A DNA stretch of 64,000 nucleotides, taken from Actinokineospora spheciospongiae (GTDB lineage: Bacteria > Actinomycetota > Actinomycetes > Mycobacteriales > Pseudonocardiaceae). Below are positions 35,780 through 44,834 of the stretch, piece after piece. The notes under the pieces were generated by a model. The model was not told the DNA's origin and ran no database searches. It worked only from the letters and a program-made list of their open reading frames with translations. The DNA lies in NCBI RefSeq assembly GCF_000564855.1, contig NZ_AYXG01000027.1:25407-89406 (forward strand), given 5' to 3'. The position numbers were made by a program, and so were the translations under genes. The first letter of the stretch is position 1. Each line of letters opens with the position of its first letter.

Positions 35780-36579
35780 CACGGCCGGTTCTCCGCTGCG
35801 GTCGGTGCGGCCTCGACCAGCCCCCGGTACAGCTCGGGGCGGCGGTCCCGCAGGTACGGTGTCGTCGCGCGGGCGGCGGCGAGCTCGGCCGGGTCGACGT
35901 CGGCGACGACCAGCTCCTCGGCACCGCCCGCCCCGGCGGTGACGCGGCCGTGCGGGCCGACCACGCGGGTCAGGCCGCAGAAGTCCAAGCCGCCGCGCGC
36001 GCCGACCCAGTTGGTGTAGGCGATGTGCAGTTGGCTCTCGAAGGCGCGCGCGGGCACCAGCACCTCGGCGACGAACTCCCACGGTCGCATCAGCGCGGTC
36101 GGGACCACCAGCAGCTCGGTGCCCGCCAGCGCGTGCGCGCGCACCGCCTCGGGGAACTCGACGTCGTAGCAGACCAGCAGGCCGACCGACAGCCCGCCGA
36201 GTTCGGCGCGCACCACCGGTTCGCCACCCGCGGTGAACACCGACCGGTCCACCGAGCCGTAGAGGTGCGCCTTGTCGTAGGTGGCCAGGACCTCGCCCGT
36301 CCCGGACACCAGGGTCGCGGCGTTGCGCACACCGTCGTGCGCCCGCCTCGGCCACCCGAACACGATCGCCACCCCGGTGTCCGCGGCGATGCCCGCCACG
36401 GCCGCGGTCGGGTCCTCGGCGACGTCGCCGCGCACCGGGTAGCCCACAGTGGACATCTCGGGGGTCACCAGCAGCTCCGCCCCGGCCGCGCGGGCGTCGG
36501 CGGCGGCGCGGGCGATCCGCTCCAGCAGCCCCGGACCGTCCCGCCGTGGGGACTCGGCTTGCCAGCAGGCGATCCTCAT
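35779..36579 (-). CDS. davA: Carbon-nitrogen hydrolase, omega-amino (or guanidino) acid amidase, DavA-like
   Basis: A 266-residue nitrilase-superfamily amidase. The catalytic triad is glutamate 41 (VTPEMS), lysine 103 (TYDKAHLYG) and cysteine 137 (LLVCYDVEFPE). Length, the N-terminal MRIACWQ and the stretch FCGLTRVVGPHG match 5-aminopentanamidase DavA. It would hydrolyse the amide made by the coupled monooxygenase to 5-aminovalerate or 4-guanidinobutyrate. The ATG at 36579 has GGAGGA upstream. In guanidino-macrolide clusters an equivalent amidase belongs to the starter pathway. The promoter at 36615-36657 carries the same boxes as the PKS promoters. Confidence 0.88.
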   Translation of the reverse strand: MRIACWQAESPRRDGPGLLERIARAAADARAAGAELLVTPEMSTVGYPVRGDVAEDPTAAVAGIAADTGVAIVFGWPRRAHDGVRNAATLVSGTGEVLATYDKAHLYGSVDRSVFTAGGEPVVRAELGGLSVGLLVCYDVEFPEAVRAHALAGTELLVVPTALMRPWEFVAEVLVPARAFESQLHIAYTNWVGARGGLDFCGLTRVVGPHGRVTAGAGGAEELVVADVDPAELAAARATTPYLRDRRPELYRGLVEAAPTAAENRP

Positions 36580-36614
36580 GGCTCGGTGTCCTCCCGGGCG
36601 GTGGATGCGGCGAG

Positions 36615-36657
36615 CGTATGGCGGTGCGGGGGCGGCGAACCCCCTATCCGGCCCCTA
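36615..36657 (-). promoter_or_regulatory. davAB promoter with two TAGGGG boxes
   Basis: Reading on the minus strand: TAGGGG at 36657-36652, a second TAGGGGG at 36646-36640, 19 bases, then CATACG at 36620-36615 as -10. The box pair is 11 bases apart. The same box and spacing occur at four other cluster B promoters. Confidence 0.65.
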
Positions 36658-36761
36658 CCCGACCGGTGTCGGTGGCCCGTGGCCTTCTCGGGTTCTCAGG
36701 CCCGGTTCCCCTTGGGAGATTGGGCGTCCACGACAGACGAACGACAGGGGGAGGGACAACC

Positions 36762-39128
36762 GTGTTCCGCAGAAGGACTCGCGGTGCGGCACTGGTGGCC
36801 GCCGCCACCGCGGTGCTGGCCGCCGCGGCGCCGGTGGACGCCGCCGCCGCACCGAGGACCGTGGTGCTCGCCACCGGGCTGGACCGCCCGGTCGAGGTGG
36901 TCACCGACCGCTGGGGCGTGCCGCACGTCTACGCCGCCAGCGCCGCCGACGCCTACCTGGCCCAGGGGTTCGCCGTGGCCGCCGACCGCCTCTTCCAGCT
37001 CGACCTGGGCCGCCGCCGCGGCCTGGGCACGCTGGCGGAGGTGCTGGGCCCCGCGCACGCCGAGCGCGACCGCGCCGCCCGGCTCTTCCTCTACCGGGGG
37101 GACATGGCCCGCGAGTGGGCCGCCTATGGGCCCGAGGCCAAGACCGCGGCCACCAGGTTCGCCGCGGGCATCAACGCCTACATCGACTGGGTGGAGCGCA
37201 ACCCGGCCGCGCTGCCGCCGGAGTTCGGGCTGCTCGGGCACCGGCCCGCCCGGTGGTCGGCCGAGGACGTGGTGCGCATCCGCACCCACGCCCTGACCCA
37301 GAACCTCAGCAGCGAGGTCACCCGGGCCAGGGTGGCCTGCGCCGCCGGGGTGCGGGCCGACCGGGTGCGGTTGCGGTTGCAGCCCGAGCACGACCTCGCG
37401 GTGCCCGACGGGTTCGACCCGTGCTCGCTGCCCGCCGACGTGCTGGCCACCTACGAGCTGGCCACCGGGTCGGTCGCGTTCACCGGGACCGGCGTCACCG
37501 CGCTGCCCGCCGCCCCGGCCTCGGCCGAGGGCAGCAACAACTGGGCCATCGGCCCCGGGCGCACCACCACCGGCCGCCCCATCCTGGCCAACGACCCGCA
37601 CCGCACCCTGGGCTCACCGTCCACCCGGTACCTGACCCACCTGTCCGCGCCGGGGCTCGACGTGATCGGCGCGGGCGACCCGGCCGCGCCCGGCATCGCC
37701 GCCGGGCACAACGGCACCGCCGCGTTCGGCCTCACGGTGTTCCCGGTCGACCAGGAGGACCTCTACGTCTACCAGCTCGACCCCGCCGACCCGACCCGGT
37801 ACCGCTACGGCGACGGGTGGGAGCGCATGCGCACCACCACCGAGCGGATCGCGGTGCGCGGCGAGGCACCCCGCGACGTCGAGCTGTCGTTCACCCGGCA
37901 CGGCCCGGTGATCCGGGTCGACGCGGTCGAGGGCGTGGCGTACGCGGTGCGCACGGCGTGGCTGGAGCCGGGCACCGCCGGGTACCTGGGCAGCCTGCGC
38001 CTGCTGCGCGCGGGCGGGTACGCGGAGTTCGTCGAGCAGGCCCGCGCGTGGGGCGCCCCGGCGGAGAACCTGGTCTACGCCGACACCTCCGGCGACATCG
38101 GCATGGTGTCGGTCGGCCTGGCACCCAAGCGGGTCGGCTACGACGGTCTGCTGCCGGTGCCCGGTGACGGGCGCTACGAGTGGAACGGCTTCGTCGACGG
38201 CGCCGCCCTGCCGCAGACGGCGAACCCGCCGCGGGGTTTCGTCGCCAGCGCCAACCAGTACAACCTGCCCGAGGGCTACCCGGTCGAGGGATTGTCCTAC
38301 GAGTGGAACAACCCGTCGCGGTACGAGCGGATCGTGGAGGTGCTGGGCGGGAAGCGGAAGTCGTCGGTGGCCGACTCGGTCGCCCTGCAATCGGACCGGC
38401 TGTCCATCCCGGCGCGGCGGCTGACCGCCGTGCTCGCCGGGCTGACCGGCACCGACCCGGACGCCACGGCCGCGCTGGACCTGCTGCGCGGCTGGGACGC
38501 GGTGATGACCGAGGACACCGCCGCGGGCGCGCTGTTCGAGACGTGGGTGTCGCGCTACCTCGGCCCCGCTTTCGTGCGCACGGTCGCCCCCGCCGCGCTG
38601 CCGCACGTGCTGCAACCGGACAACGCGGTGCTGGTGTCGGCGGTCGAGGACCCGGTGCCGTGGTTCGGTTCCACCGCCGTTCGCGATCAACTCGTCCTCG
38701 CCACCCTGGCCGCTGCCCACCGCGACCTGGCCGCGACCCTCGGCCCGGACCGCGCCGCTTGGCGCTGGGGTTCCCTCCAGACCACGACGTTCACCCACCC
38801 CCTGTCAGCCGTGCGCGGTGACACCGAGTGGAACGTCGGCTCCTTCCCGCGCGGCGGCGCCTGGTACACGGTCGACGCGTCGGTCTACCACCCGGTGACC
38901 CGCCAGCAACTGCTCGGCGCGTCCTTCCGCATGGTCCTCGACGTGGGCGGCTGGGACCGGTCCCGCGTCGTCAACACCCCCGGCCAGTCCGGCGACCCGC
39001 GCAGCCCGCACTACCGGGACCTGGCGGACCGGTGGCAGGCGGGGGAAACGGTGCCGCTGCTGTACTCCCGGGGCGCGGTGCTGCGCAACGCCGAACGGGT
39101 GACCGTGCTGCTGCCCGGCAGGCGCTGA
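36762..39128 (+). CDS. Penicillin acylase family protein (secreted Ntn hydrolase)
   Basis: A 788-residue precursor. An N-terminal signal peptide (basic start, then GAALVAAATAVLAAAAP) directs export. The alpha chain starts with strands VEVVTDRWGVPHVYA. The autocatalytic cut leaves serine 258 of EGSNNWAIGP as the nucleophile of the beta chain, with further conserved parts NDPHRTL and the C-terminal ASFRMVLDVG. The family hydrolyses amides such as penicillins and acyl-homoserine lactones, and related enzymes cut lipopeptide or polyketide amides. GTG 36762 follows GGGGGAGGG. It is divergent from davA. It could deacylate a cluster B product outside the cell or be an independent amidase. No TAGGGG box precedes it. 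Confidence 0.9.
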   Translation: MFRRRTRGAALVAAATAVLAAAAPVDAAAAPRTVVLATGLDRPVEVVTDRWGVPHVYAASAADAYLAQGFAVAADRLFQLDLGRRRGLGTLAEVLGPAHAERDRAARLFLYRGDMAREWAAYGPEAKTAATRFAAGINAYIDWVERNPAALPPEFGLLGHRPARWSAEDVVRIRTHALTQNLSSEVTRARVACAAGVRADRVRLRLQPEHDLAVPDGFDPCSLPADVLATYELATGSVAFTGTGVTALPAAPASAEGSNNWAIGPGRTTTGRPILANDPHRTLGSPSTRYLTHLSAPGLDVIGAGDPAAPGIAAGHNGTAAFGLTVFPVDQEDLYVYQLDPADPTRYRYGDGWERMRTTTERIAVRGEAPRDVELSFTRHGPVIRVDAVEGVAYAVRTAWLEPGTAGYLGSLRLLRAGGYAEFVEQARAWGAPAENLVYADTSGDIGMVSVGLAPKRVGYDGLLPVPGDGRYEWNGFVDGAALPQTANPPRGFVASANQYNLPEGYPVEGLSYEWNNPSRYERIVEVLGGKRKSSVADSVALQSDRLSIPARRLTAVLAGLTGTDPDATAALDLLRGWDAVMTEDTAAGALFETWVSRYLGPAFVRTVAPAALPHVLQPDNAVLVSAVEDPVPWFGSTAVRDQLVLATLAAAHRDLAATLGPDRAAWRWGSLQTTTFTHPLSAVRGDTEWNVGSFPRGGAWYTVDASVYHPVTRQQLLGASFRMVLDVGGWDRSRVVNTPGQSGDPRSPHYRDLADRWQAGETVPLLYSRGAVLRNAERVTVLLPGRR

Positions 39129-39132
39129 GACC

Positions 39133-39167
39133 ACGAGGACCAGCCCCGGCCCGGGGCTGGTCCTCGT
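39133..39167. terminator. Bidirectional terminator
   Basis: Perfect 15-base arms (39133-39147 and 39153-39167) around GGCCC, between the convergent penicillin-acylase and KAS III genes. Confidence 0.92.
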
Positions 39168-39176
39168 CGGCGGCCG

Positions 39177-40160
39177 TTACCAGCGCAGCAGGCTCAGACC
39201 GATGGCCATGCCGCCACCGAAGGCGGCCAGCAGCACGGTCTCGCCCGGTCGGAAGCTGTCCCGGGCGGCGGCCAGGGTGATCGGCACCGACGCGGCACCG
39301 GTGTTGCCGTACTCGGCGACCGTGTGGTGCGACCGGGCGTTGGGCAGCCCGAGGGTGGGGAACACCTCGTCGAGCATCCGCAGGTTCGCCTGGTGCGGCA
39401 CGAAGTGGTCGACGGCCTCCCCGGGAACACCGTGCTCGGCCAGGAAACCGGCCACCGCGGCGGGCAGCTCGGCGGCGACGAACTCGCGCACGCCCCGCCC
39501 GTCCATGGTGAACCAGTGCTCGCCTGCCAGCAGCGAGTCCTTGCTCGGCGGGATGCGGCTGCCCCCGGCCGGGACCCCGATCATCCCGTGCAGGTCGCCC
39601 CGGCTGGTCAGTCCGGTGGCCAGCACACCCCGACCCGGTTCGACCGGGCCGAGCACCACCGCGCCCGCCCCGTCGCCGAACAGCGCGGCGGTGCGCCGGT
39701 CAGAGGGGTCGACGATGCGGGTGTAGATGTCCACCCCCACCACCAGCGCGTAACCGCCGGGCCGCAGCATGGCGCGCGCGGTCTCCAGCGCGAACACGAA
39801 GCCGCTGCACACGGCGTTGACGTCGAAGGCCGCCGCCCCGGTGGCACCGATCAGGTGCTGCACCAGGCTGGCCGTCGGCGGCTGCGGCGAGTCCGGTGTG
39901 GACGTGGCCACCACCACCAGCGACAGCCGGTCGGCGGGGACACCGCTGTCGCGCAGTGCTTCCCGGGCCGCGCGGGCCGCCAGGTCGGAGGACGCGTCCT
40001 CCTGGGCGGCGCGGCGGCGGGCCAGCACCCCGGTCTTGCGCTCGATCCACCCCGGTTCCACCCCGGCCGCCGCGGCCACGGTCTCGTTGTCCAGCACCTC
40101 GTCGGGCAGGTGGGCGCCGCATCCCAGCAGCCCCACCCCGGGCGCGCTCGTGGTCGCCAT
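39177..40160 (-). CDS. Beta-ketoacyl-ACP synthase III, cluster B
   Basis: A 327-residue KAS III with an intact triad: cysteine 118 in NAVCSGFVFA, histidine in PHQANLRML and asparagine in YGNTGAASV. It is distinct from the cluster A enzyme. In PKS clusters such enzymes start short acyl chains, extend an acyl-CoA toward alkylmalonyl extender units, or transfer acyl groups to form esters. The divergent hydroxyacyl-CoA dehydrogenase under a matching promoter favours the chain-building role. The ATG at 40160 has GGGGAGG upstream. Confidence 0.92.
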   Translation of the reverse strand: MATTSAPGVGLLGCGAHLPDEVLDNETVAAAAGVEPGWIERKTGVLARRRAAQEDASSDLAARAAREALRDSGVPADRLSLVVVATSTPDSPQPPTASLVQHLIGATGAAAFDVNAVCSGFVFALETARAMLRPGGYALVVGVDIYTRIVDPSDRRTAALFGDGAGAVVLGPVEPGRGVLATGLTSRGDLHGMIGVPAGGSRIPPSKDSLLAGEHWFTMDGRGVREFVAAELPAAVAGFLAEHGVPGEAVDHFVPHQANLRMLDEVFPTLGLPNARSHHTVAEYGNTGAASVPITLAAARDSFRPGETVLLAAFGGGMAIGLSLLRW

Positions 40161-40216
40161 GGTCCTCCCCGCAGCCGGGTTCCGCGCCGGCGCGGTACGC
40201 CGGTCCGCGGCGGGAC

Positions 40217-40249
40217 GGTACCCACGGCCCGGGTGCCCGATAACCCCTA
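40217..40249 (-). promoter_or_regulatory. KAS III promoter with TAGGGG box
   Basis: On the minus strand TAGGGGT (40249-40243), 20 bases, then GGTACC (40222-40217) in the -10 position. The box is followed by the same spacing as at the other cluster B promoters. Confidence 0.5.
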
Positions 40250-40278
40250 AGCGCGGTTCCGGGTTCCGGGCGCCCGTG

Positions 40279-40311
40279 TAGGGGGTCGGGACCCGCCGGT
40301 CCCGCGATAGC
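40279..40311 (+). promoter_or_regulatory. Hydroxyacyl-CoA dehydrogenase promoter with TAGGGG box
   Basis: TAGGGGG (40279-40285), 20 bases, then GATAGC (40306-40311). It faces away from the KAS III promoter box 30 bases to the left. Confidence 0.6.
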
Positions 40312-40422
40312 TTGCGGCCACGGGGTTCCGGTCCCGCCGCGGCCACCGCCGCGCACCGCCCCGGCCGAGTCGGGACGGCCGGTGCCGCACCCATCACCCA
40401 CACCAGGAAGGCGGCAGCCCTC

Positions 40423-42150
40423 ATGGTCGAATCAGCTCTCGTGGTCGGCGTCCTCGGTCTCGGCTCGCTGGGGGAGGGCCTGGCCGCCGCGCTGCTCGCC
40501 TCCGGCGTCGAGGTCGTCGGCGTCGACCCCGACCCGGTCGCGCTCGACCGCGCCCGGCTCCGGCTCGGCGACCGCGCCCTGTCGCTGGGCGCCGAGGTCA
40601 CCGACCTCAAGCGCGCCCACGTCGTCGTGGAGGCCGTGCCGGAGGACGCGGCCACCAAGGAGGCCGTGCTGCGCTCGGTGGTCGACCTCTGTCCCCCCGA
40701 GACGGTCCTGGTCACCACCACCGCCTCGGTCCCCGTGCCGTGGCTGGCCATCGCGGCGGGCTGCTCGACGCGCCTGCTCGGCCTGCGCTTCCCGCTGCCG
40801 CCGCCACTGGGCCGCACCGTGGAGGTGGTGCCCACGGCGATGACCTCCCCGGAGGCGTTCGACGCGGTGCGCTCCCTGGTCAAGCGGCTTGACCGCGAGG
40901 TGGTCAACACCGGCCGCCGCGCCGCCGACGCCGCGACCGACCTGGTCTACGCCCACCTCAACCGCTGCGCGGCCCTGCTCGACGAGGGCTACGCCACCCG
41001 CGACGACATCGACGCCGCGATGCGGCTGGGCTGCGGGCTGCCGCTTGGCCCGCTGCGCGTGCTGGACGAGATCGGCGTCGGCTCGGTCCGCTCGGCCCTG
41101 CTGCGCCGCCACGCCGCCACCGGCGACGACGCCTTCCGGCCCGCGCCCGTGCTCGACCGGATGGTCGCCGACGGCGCCCTCGGCCGGGTCGCCCGCCGCG
41201 GCTTCCACGACTACGACGAGGTGGGCGAGGTCATCGAGCCCGCCGCGGGCACCGGCACCGCCGAACCGCCGGGCCGCCCGGTGGCCCGCGTCGGGGTGAT
41301 CGGCTCCGGCACCATGGCCCAGGGCATCGCCGAGGTGGCCGCGATCGCGGGCATCCCGACGGTCCTGCTCGCCCGCAGCGCCGAGAAGGCCGCCGCCGCG
41401 ATCACCGCGATCGACGCCTCCCTGGCGCGCGGTGTGCGCCGGGGCCGCATCCCGGCCGCGACCCGCACCACCGCCCTGGCCCTGATCACCGAGGCCCACG
41501 ACTACACCGCGCTGTCCGATTGCGACTTCGTGGTCGAGGCCGTGGCCGAGGACCCGGAGGTCAAGCGGGCGGTGTTCACCGCCCTGGACGCGGTGGCCAA
41601 GCCCGGCGCCGTGCTGGCCACCAGCACCTCCAGCCTCGCGGTGGCCGACTGCGCCGCCGCCACCGGCCGCCCCGCCGACGTGGTGGGCACGCACTTCTTC
41701 AACCCCGCGCCGGTGATGGGCCTGGTCGAGGTGGTCCGCGCCGAGGGCACCGCCGACGACGCCGCGGCCACCGCCCGCGCCCTGGCCCGGCGGCTGGGCA
41801 AGACCCCGGTCGACTGCGCCGACCGGGCCGGTTTCATCGTCAACCACCTGCTGTTCCCCTACCTCAACGACGCCATCCGCCTGCTCGGCACCAGCGAGCT
41901 GGGCATCGAGGAGGTCGACGCCGCCGTCGAGGCGGGCTACGGCCACCCGATGGGACCGTTCGCCCTGCTGGACACCATCGGCCTGGACGTGTCCCTGCAG
42001 ATCCTGCGCAAGCTCGCCGAGTCCGGCCGCGACGGCGCCGCCCCACCGGAACCCGCGCTGGAACGGCTGGTGGCCGAGGGCCGCCTGGGCCGCAAGAGCG
42101 GCAGCGGCTTCCGCCAGGTCGGCAACCGCTCCTCGGCGGTGACCCGGTGA
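40423..42150 (+). CDS. 3-hydroxyacyl-CoA dehydrogenase, tandem double-domain protein
   Basis: A 575-residue protein made of two PaaH/HBDH-like halves. The second half (residues ~288-570) is complete: NAD motif VGVIGSGTMAQGIAE, EAVAEDPEVK, the catalytic histidine segment GTHFFNPAPVMGLVEVV and NHLLFPYLNDAI. The first half keeps a Rossmann motif (GVLGLGSLGEGLA) and the helical domain, but its catalytic-histidine segment reads GLRFPLPPPLG, so it is probably inactive or only structural. It would interconvert 3-hydroxyacyl- and 3-oxoacyl-CoA, giving building blocks for an unusual extender or starter. The stop overlaps the next gene by four bases (GTGA). Confidence 0.88.
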   Translation: MVESALVVGVLGLGSLGEGLAAALLASGVEVVGVDPDPVALDRARLRLGDRALSLGAEVTDLKRAHVVVEAVPEDAATKEAVLRSVVDLCPPETVLVTTTASVPVPWLAIAAGCSTRLLGLRFPLPPPLGRTVEVVPTAMTSPEAFDAVRSLVKRLDREVVNTGRRAADAATDLVYAHLNRCAALLDEGYATRDDIDAAMRLGCGLPLGPLRVLDEIGVGSVRSALLRRHAATGDDAFRPAPVLDRMVADGALGRVARRGFHDYDEVGEVIEPAAGTGTAEPPGRPVARVGVIGSGTMAQGIAEVAAIAGIPTVLLARSAEKAAAAITAIDASLARGVRRGRIPAATRTTALALITEAHDYTALSDCDFVVEAVAEDPEVKRAVFTALDAVAKPGAVLATSTSSLAVADCAAATGRPADVVGTHFFNPAPVMGLVEVVRAEGTADDAAATARALARRLGKTPVDCADRAGFIVNHLLFPYLNDAIRLLGTSELGIEEVDAAVEAGYGHPMGPFALLDTIGLDVSLQILRKLAESGRDGAAPPEPALERLVAEGRLGRKSGSGFRQVGNRSSAVTR

Positions 42151-43574
42151 CCGGCGCGGTGTTCGGGGCCGAGTCGGCCCAGACCTGGCCCGAGGTCGAG
42201 CGGCAGGCGCTGCGCGTGGTCGCCGTGCTGCGCGAGCGGGGCCTGGCCCCCGGCGACCGGGTGGTGTTCAAGGCGGGCAACAGCGCCGCCTGGGTCACGG
42301 TGCTGCTGGCGCTGATGCACGCCGAGGCGTCGGTGCTGCTGGTCGACCACCGCGAGCAGGCCGCCGAGACCCGCCGCATGGCGCAGCGGGCGGGCGCCCG
42401 CCTGGTCGTGGCCGACTACGACGCGCCGCTGCTGCCCGACGAGGACCCGCTGTTCCTCTACGACCTGATCGTCGACGCCATCGGCCGCGAACCCGTCGCC
42501 GCCGACCTGGACGTGACCGGCTGGGCCGCGCGCCCGGACGGGCTGATCATGTGGACCTCGGGTTCCACCGGCACCCCCAAGGGCGTGGTCAAGAGCGGCG
42601 GCGCGTTCCTGCGCAACCTGGAGCGCAACGCCGACCAGGTCGGCCACACCGCCACCGACGTGCTGCTGCCGCTGCTGCCGTTCCCGCACCAGTACGGGCT
42701 GTCCATGGTGCTCATCGCCTGGCTGCGCCGCTGCTCGCTGGTGGTGGCCCCGTACACCCGGCTGGACCGGGCGCTGGTGCAGGCCGCGGGCACCGGGGTC
42801 ACCGTGGTCGACGCGACGCCGTCGACCTACCTGAGCATGCTCAACATCATCGGCAAGCGCCCGGCCCTGGCCGGTGGCCTGGCGTCGGCGCGGATGCTCT
42901 GCGCCGGGGCCGCGCCGCTCGACAGCGGGCTGGTGCACCGGTACGTGGAGCGGTTCGGCCTGCCGCTGCTGGACAGCTACGGCAGCACCGAGTACGCCAA
43001 CATCTCCTTCGCCACTCCCGACAACCCGGTGGCGTGCGGGCGGGCCATGCCGGGAATCGCGCTGCGCGTCGTCGACGAGGACGGTGTCCCCGTGGCCGCC
43101 AGGCAGGTGGGGGAGATCGAGGTGGACACCCCCGACGGCCTCACCGGGCACCTGGGCGAGGACGGCTCGACCGTGCCCGCCCCCACCGGCTGGGTCCGCA
43201 CCGGCGACCTGGGCTACCTCGACGAGCGGGACAACCTGGTCGTGCTGGGCCGCAAGTTCGCCGTGACGCGCATGGGCTACACCCTCTACCCGGAGATCAT
43301 CGAGCGCCGGGTGGCCGACGCGGGCTGCGCGGTGAAGGTGGTGCCGCTGCCCGACGAGCGCCGGGGGGCGCAGCTCGTGTTCGTCGTGGAGGACCCCGAC
43401 GGCCACGACGAGGCCCACTGGCGCTCGTTCCTGGCGGAGGTGCTGCCCACCTTCGAGCAGCCGAACCGGGTCGTGGTGGTGGAGCGCTTCCCGCTCAACC
43501 GCAACGGCAAGCCGGACCGCGCCCGGCTGGAGGTCGTGGCCGCCGACACCGCGGCGGAGCCCGTGCTCGCCTAG
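42147..43574 (+). CDS. Acyl-CoA ligase (ANL superfamily), probable starter-acid activating enzyme
   Basis: A 475-residue adenylate-forming ligase, shorter than typical acyl-CoA synthetases. Core motifs: A3 MWTSGSTGTPKGVV near residue 137, A5 YGSTEYANI near residue 280, A7 RTGDLGYLDE near residue 351 and A10 NRNGKPDR with the catalytic lysine near residue 456. The phrase LLPFPHQYGLSM is like ligases I recall from 4-guanidinobutyrate-starter clusters. It would activate the omega-amino or guanidino acid made by the DavB/DavA pair. It is translationally coupled to the dehydrogenase gene. Activation of a fatty acid for the KAS III route is the alternative. Confidence 0.85.
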   Translation: MTGAVFGAESAQTWPEVERQALRVVAVLRERGLAPGDRVVFKAGNSAAWVTVLLALMHAEASVLLVDHREQAAETRRMAQRAGARLVVADYDAPLLPDEDPLFLYDLIVDAIGREPVAADLDVTGWAARPDGLIMWTSGSTGTPKGVVKSGGAFLRNLERNADQVGHTATDVLLPLLPFPHQYGLSMVLIAWLRRCSLVVAPYTRLDRALVQAAGTGVTVVDATPSTYLSMLNIIGKRPALAGGLASARMLCAGAAPLDSGLVHRYVERFGLPLLDSYGSTEYANISFATPDNPVACGRAMPGIALRVVDEDGVPVAARQVGEIEVDTPDGLTGHLGEDGSTVPAPTGWVRTGDLGYLDERDNLVVLGRKFAVTRMGYTLYPEIIERRVADAGCAVKVVPLPDERRGAQLVFVVEDPDGHDEAHWRSFLAEVLPTFEQPNRVVVVERFPLNRNGKPDRARLEVVAADTAAEPVLA

Positions 43575-43609
43575 GCGCACCGGGCCGGGAGGTTGGTGCT
43601 TGGAACGGG

Positions 43610-43666
43610 GGAGACCTCCGGGTGCGGTGGTGGTCGCGACGCCATCCACCGGGCCCGGAGGTCTCC
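43610..43666. terminator. Long-stem terminator after the ligase gene
   Basis: Perfect 13-base arms (43610-43622 and 43654-43666). The 31-base loop can itself form an inner GGTGG/CCACC hairpin. It lies between convergent genes ending at 43574 and 43710. Confidence 0.82.
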
Positions 43667-43709
43667 GCGTCCCACCGTGCTGGTCCCGTACCGGGCCGGC
43701 CCGCGGGGG

Positions 43710-44834
43710 TCAGAACCGCTGGAGGAAGAAGCGGGTGTCGCCGCTGAAGTCGATCCCCACCACCTCCTTGCGGTCGGGGTTGAGGCCGGAGATCAGGAAG
43801 CGGGTGCTCCCGGGCAGGCCGGTGACGTCCACGACCGTGCCGTCGCGGGAGAAGACGCGGCTGCGCGCGGTGCCGTCGGCGGTGGTGTAGCGGGCGGCGA
43901 TGTCACCGCGGTTGTTGATGCCCGCGATGTAGGGGAGGTCGCCGTAGCCCGCGTCGGGGGTGAGGTCGGTGAGGACGCCCGCGTGCCAGCGGAAGACGCG
44001 GTTGCCGGAGACGTAGGCCAGTTCGCCGCGGTCGTTGAGGAAGGTGTGGAAGAACGGGTCCAGGTAGTTCAGGTGGGTGAGCTGCGCGTACGGGAGGCTG
44101 CCCGGGTCGCTGAACACCCCGTCCTGCCACACGAGCACCCGGAAGTTCGGGTAGCCCTTGCTCGTCTGGAACGCGATGTCGCCGCGGCGGTTCACGGTGA
44201 GCGGCGAGAGCCCGTAGTACTCGGCCGGGGCCTTGAGGTCGGCCACGACCCGGCCGCGCTTGTCCCACTCGCGCACGACGGTGTCGCCGTTCGCGTCGAC
44301 CACGTTGTGCACCACGTGCCCCCCGTCGCCCAGCAGGGGGTAGCCGCCGCCCTGGGGGCCTTCGTAGAGCACCTCGGACCGCCCCCGCTGCCACACCTCC
44401 AGCCGCTCCCCGCGCTCGGGGACGTAGGTCGTCACCAGCACCCGGCCGTCCTCGCCGACCGCGACCGCCTGGGAGTACGGACCGCCGACGTCGGTGCGCC
44501 GCCCGTCCTGCCACACGGCGGCCCGGGTGAGCGACCCGCCCTGCGGCACGTGGCTGCCTACGGCGAGCCCCCGGTCGTTCACGTCGTGGACGGTGCTCGA
44601 CACCGCGTCCGGCTCCAGCACCCGCGGCGTCCCCCGGTGCCACACCACGGCTTTGTCCGTGCTCGACGAAGTCGACACGGTCCAGGCGTAGCCGCCCCCG
44701 TTCACCCGCGGGCTGCCCAACGTGGACGTGCCCGCGGGCACCGGCAACTCCTGGACGCGGCCCGCCGCCGCGGCGGGGGACGCCCCCACCAGCACAACAC
44801 CCGCCACGACGGCGAGCGTGATCGCTCTGCGCAC
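43710..44834 (-). CDS. Secreted beta-propeller-like hypothetical protein
   Basis: A 374-residue secreted protein. The N-terminal signal is basic then hydrophobic (VRRAITLAVVAGVVLVGASP, cut near AAAA). The mature part is built of repeated four-strand units with recurring WQDG/VWHRG, VNRRGDIA, LNDRGELA and INNRGDIA phrases about 45-60 residues apart. This is the pattern of HAF/WD-type propeller repeats. The GTG at 44834 has a GGAGGAG ribosome site. The function is unknown. It is flanked by cluster B genes but reads the other way and need not belong to the pathway. Confidence 0.75.
   Translation of the reverse strand: MRRAITLAVVAGVVLVGASPAAAAGRVQELPVPAGTSTLGSPRVNGGGYAWTVSTSSSTDKAVVWHRGTPRVLEPDAVSSTVHDVNDRGLAVGSHVPQGGSLTRAAVWQDGRRTDVGGPYSQAVAVGEDGRVLVTTYVPERGERLEVWQRGRSEVLYEGPQGGGYPLLGDGGHVVHNVVDANGDTVVREWDKRGRVVADLKAPAEYYGLSPLTVNRRGDIAFQTSKGYPNFRVLVWQDGVFSDPGSLPYAQLTHLNYLDPFFHTFLNDRGELAYVSGNRVFRWHAGVLTDLTPDAGYGDLPYIAGINNRGDIAARYTTADGTARSRVFSRDGTVVDVTGLPGSTRFLISGLNPDRKEVVGIDFSGDTRFFLQRF

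Noticed and set aside
34142..36579. Reading the flavoprotein/amidase pair as an indole-acetamide (auxin) pathway
   Set aside because: The amidase is of the nitrilase superfamily with DavA-like sequence, not an amidase-signature IaaH, and the flavoprotein matches DavB better than tryptophan 2-monooxygenase.
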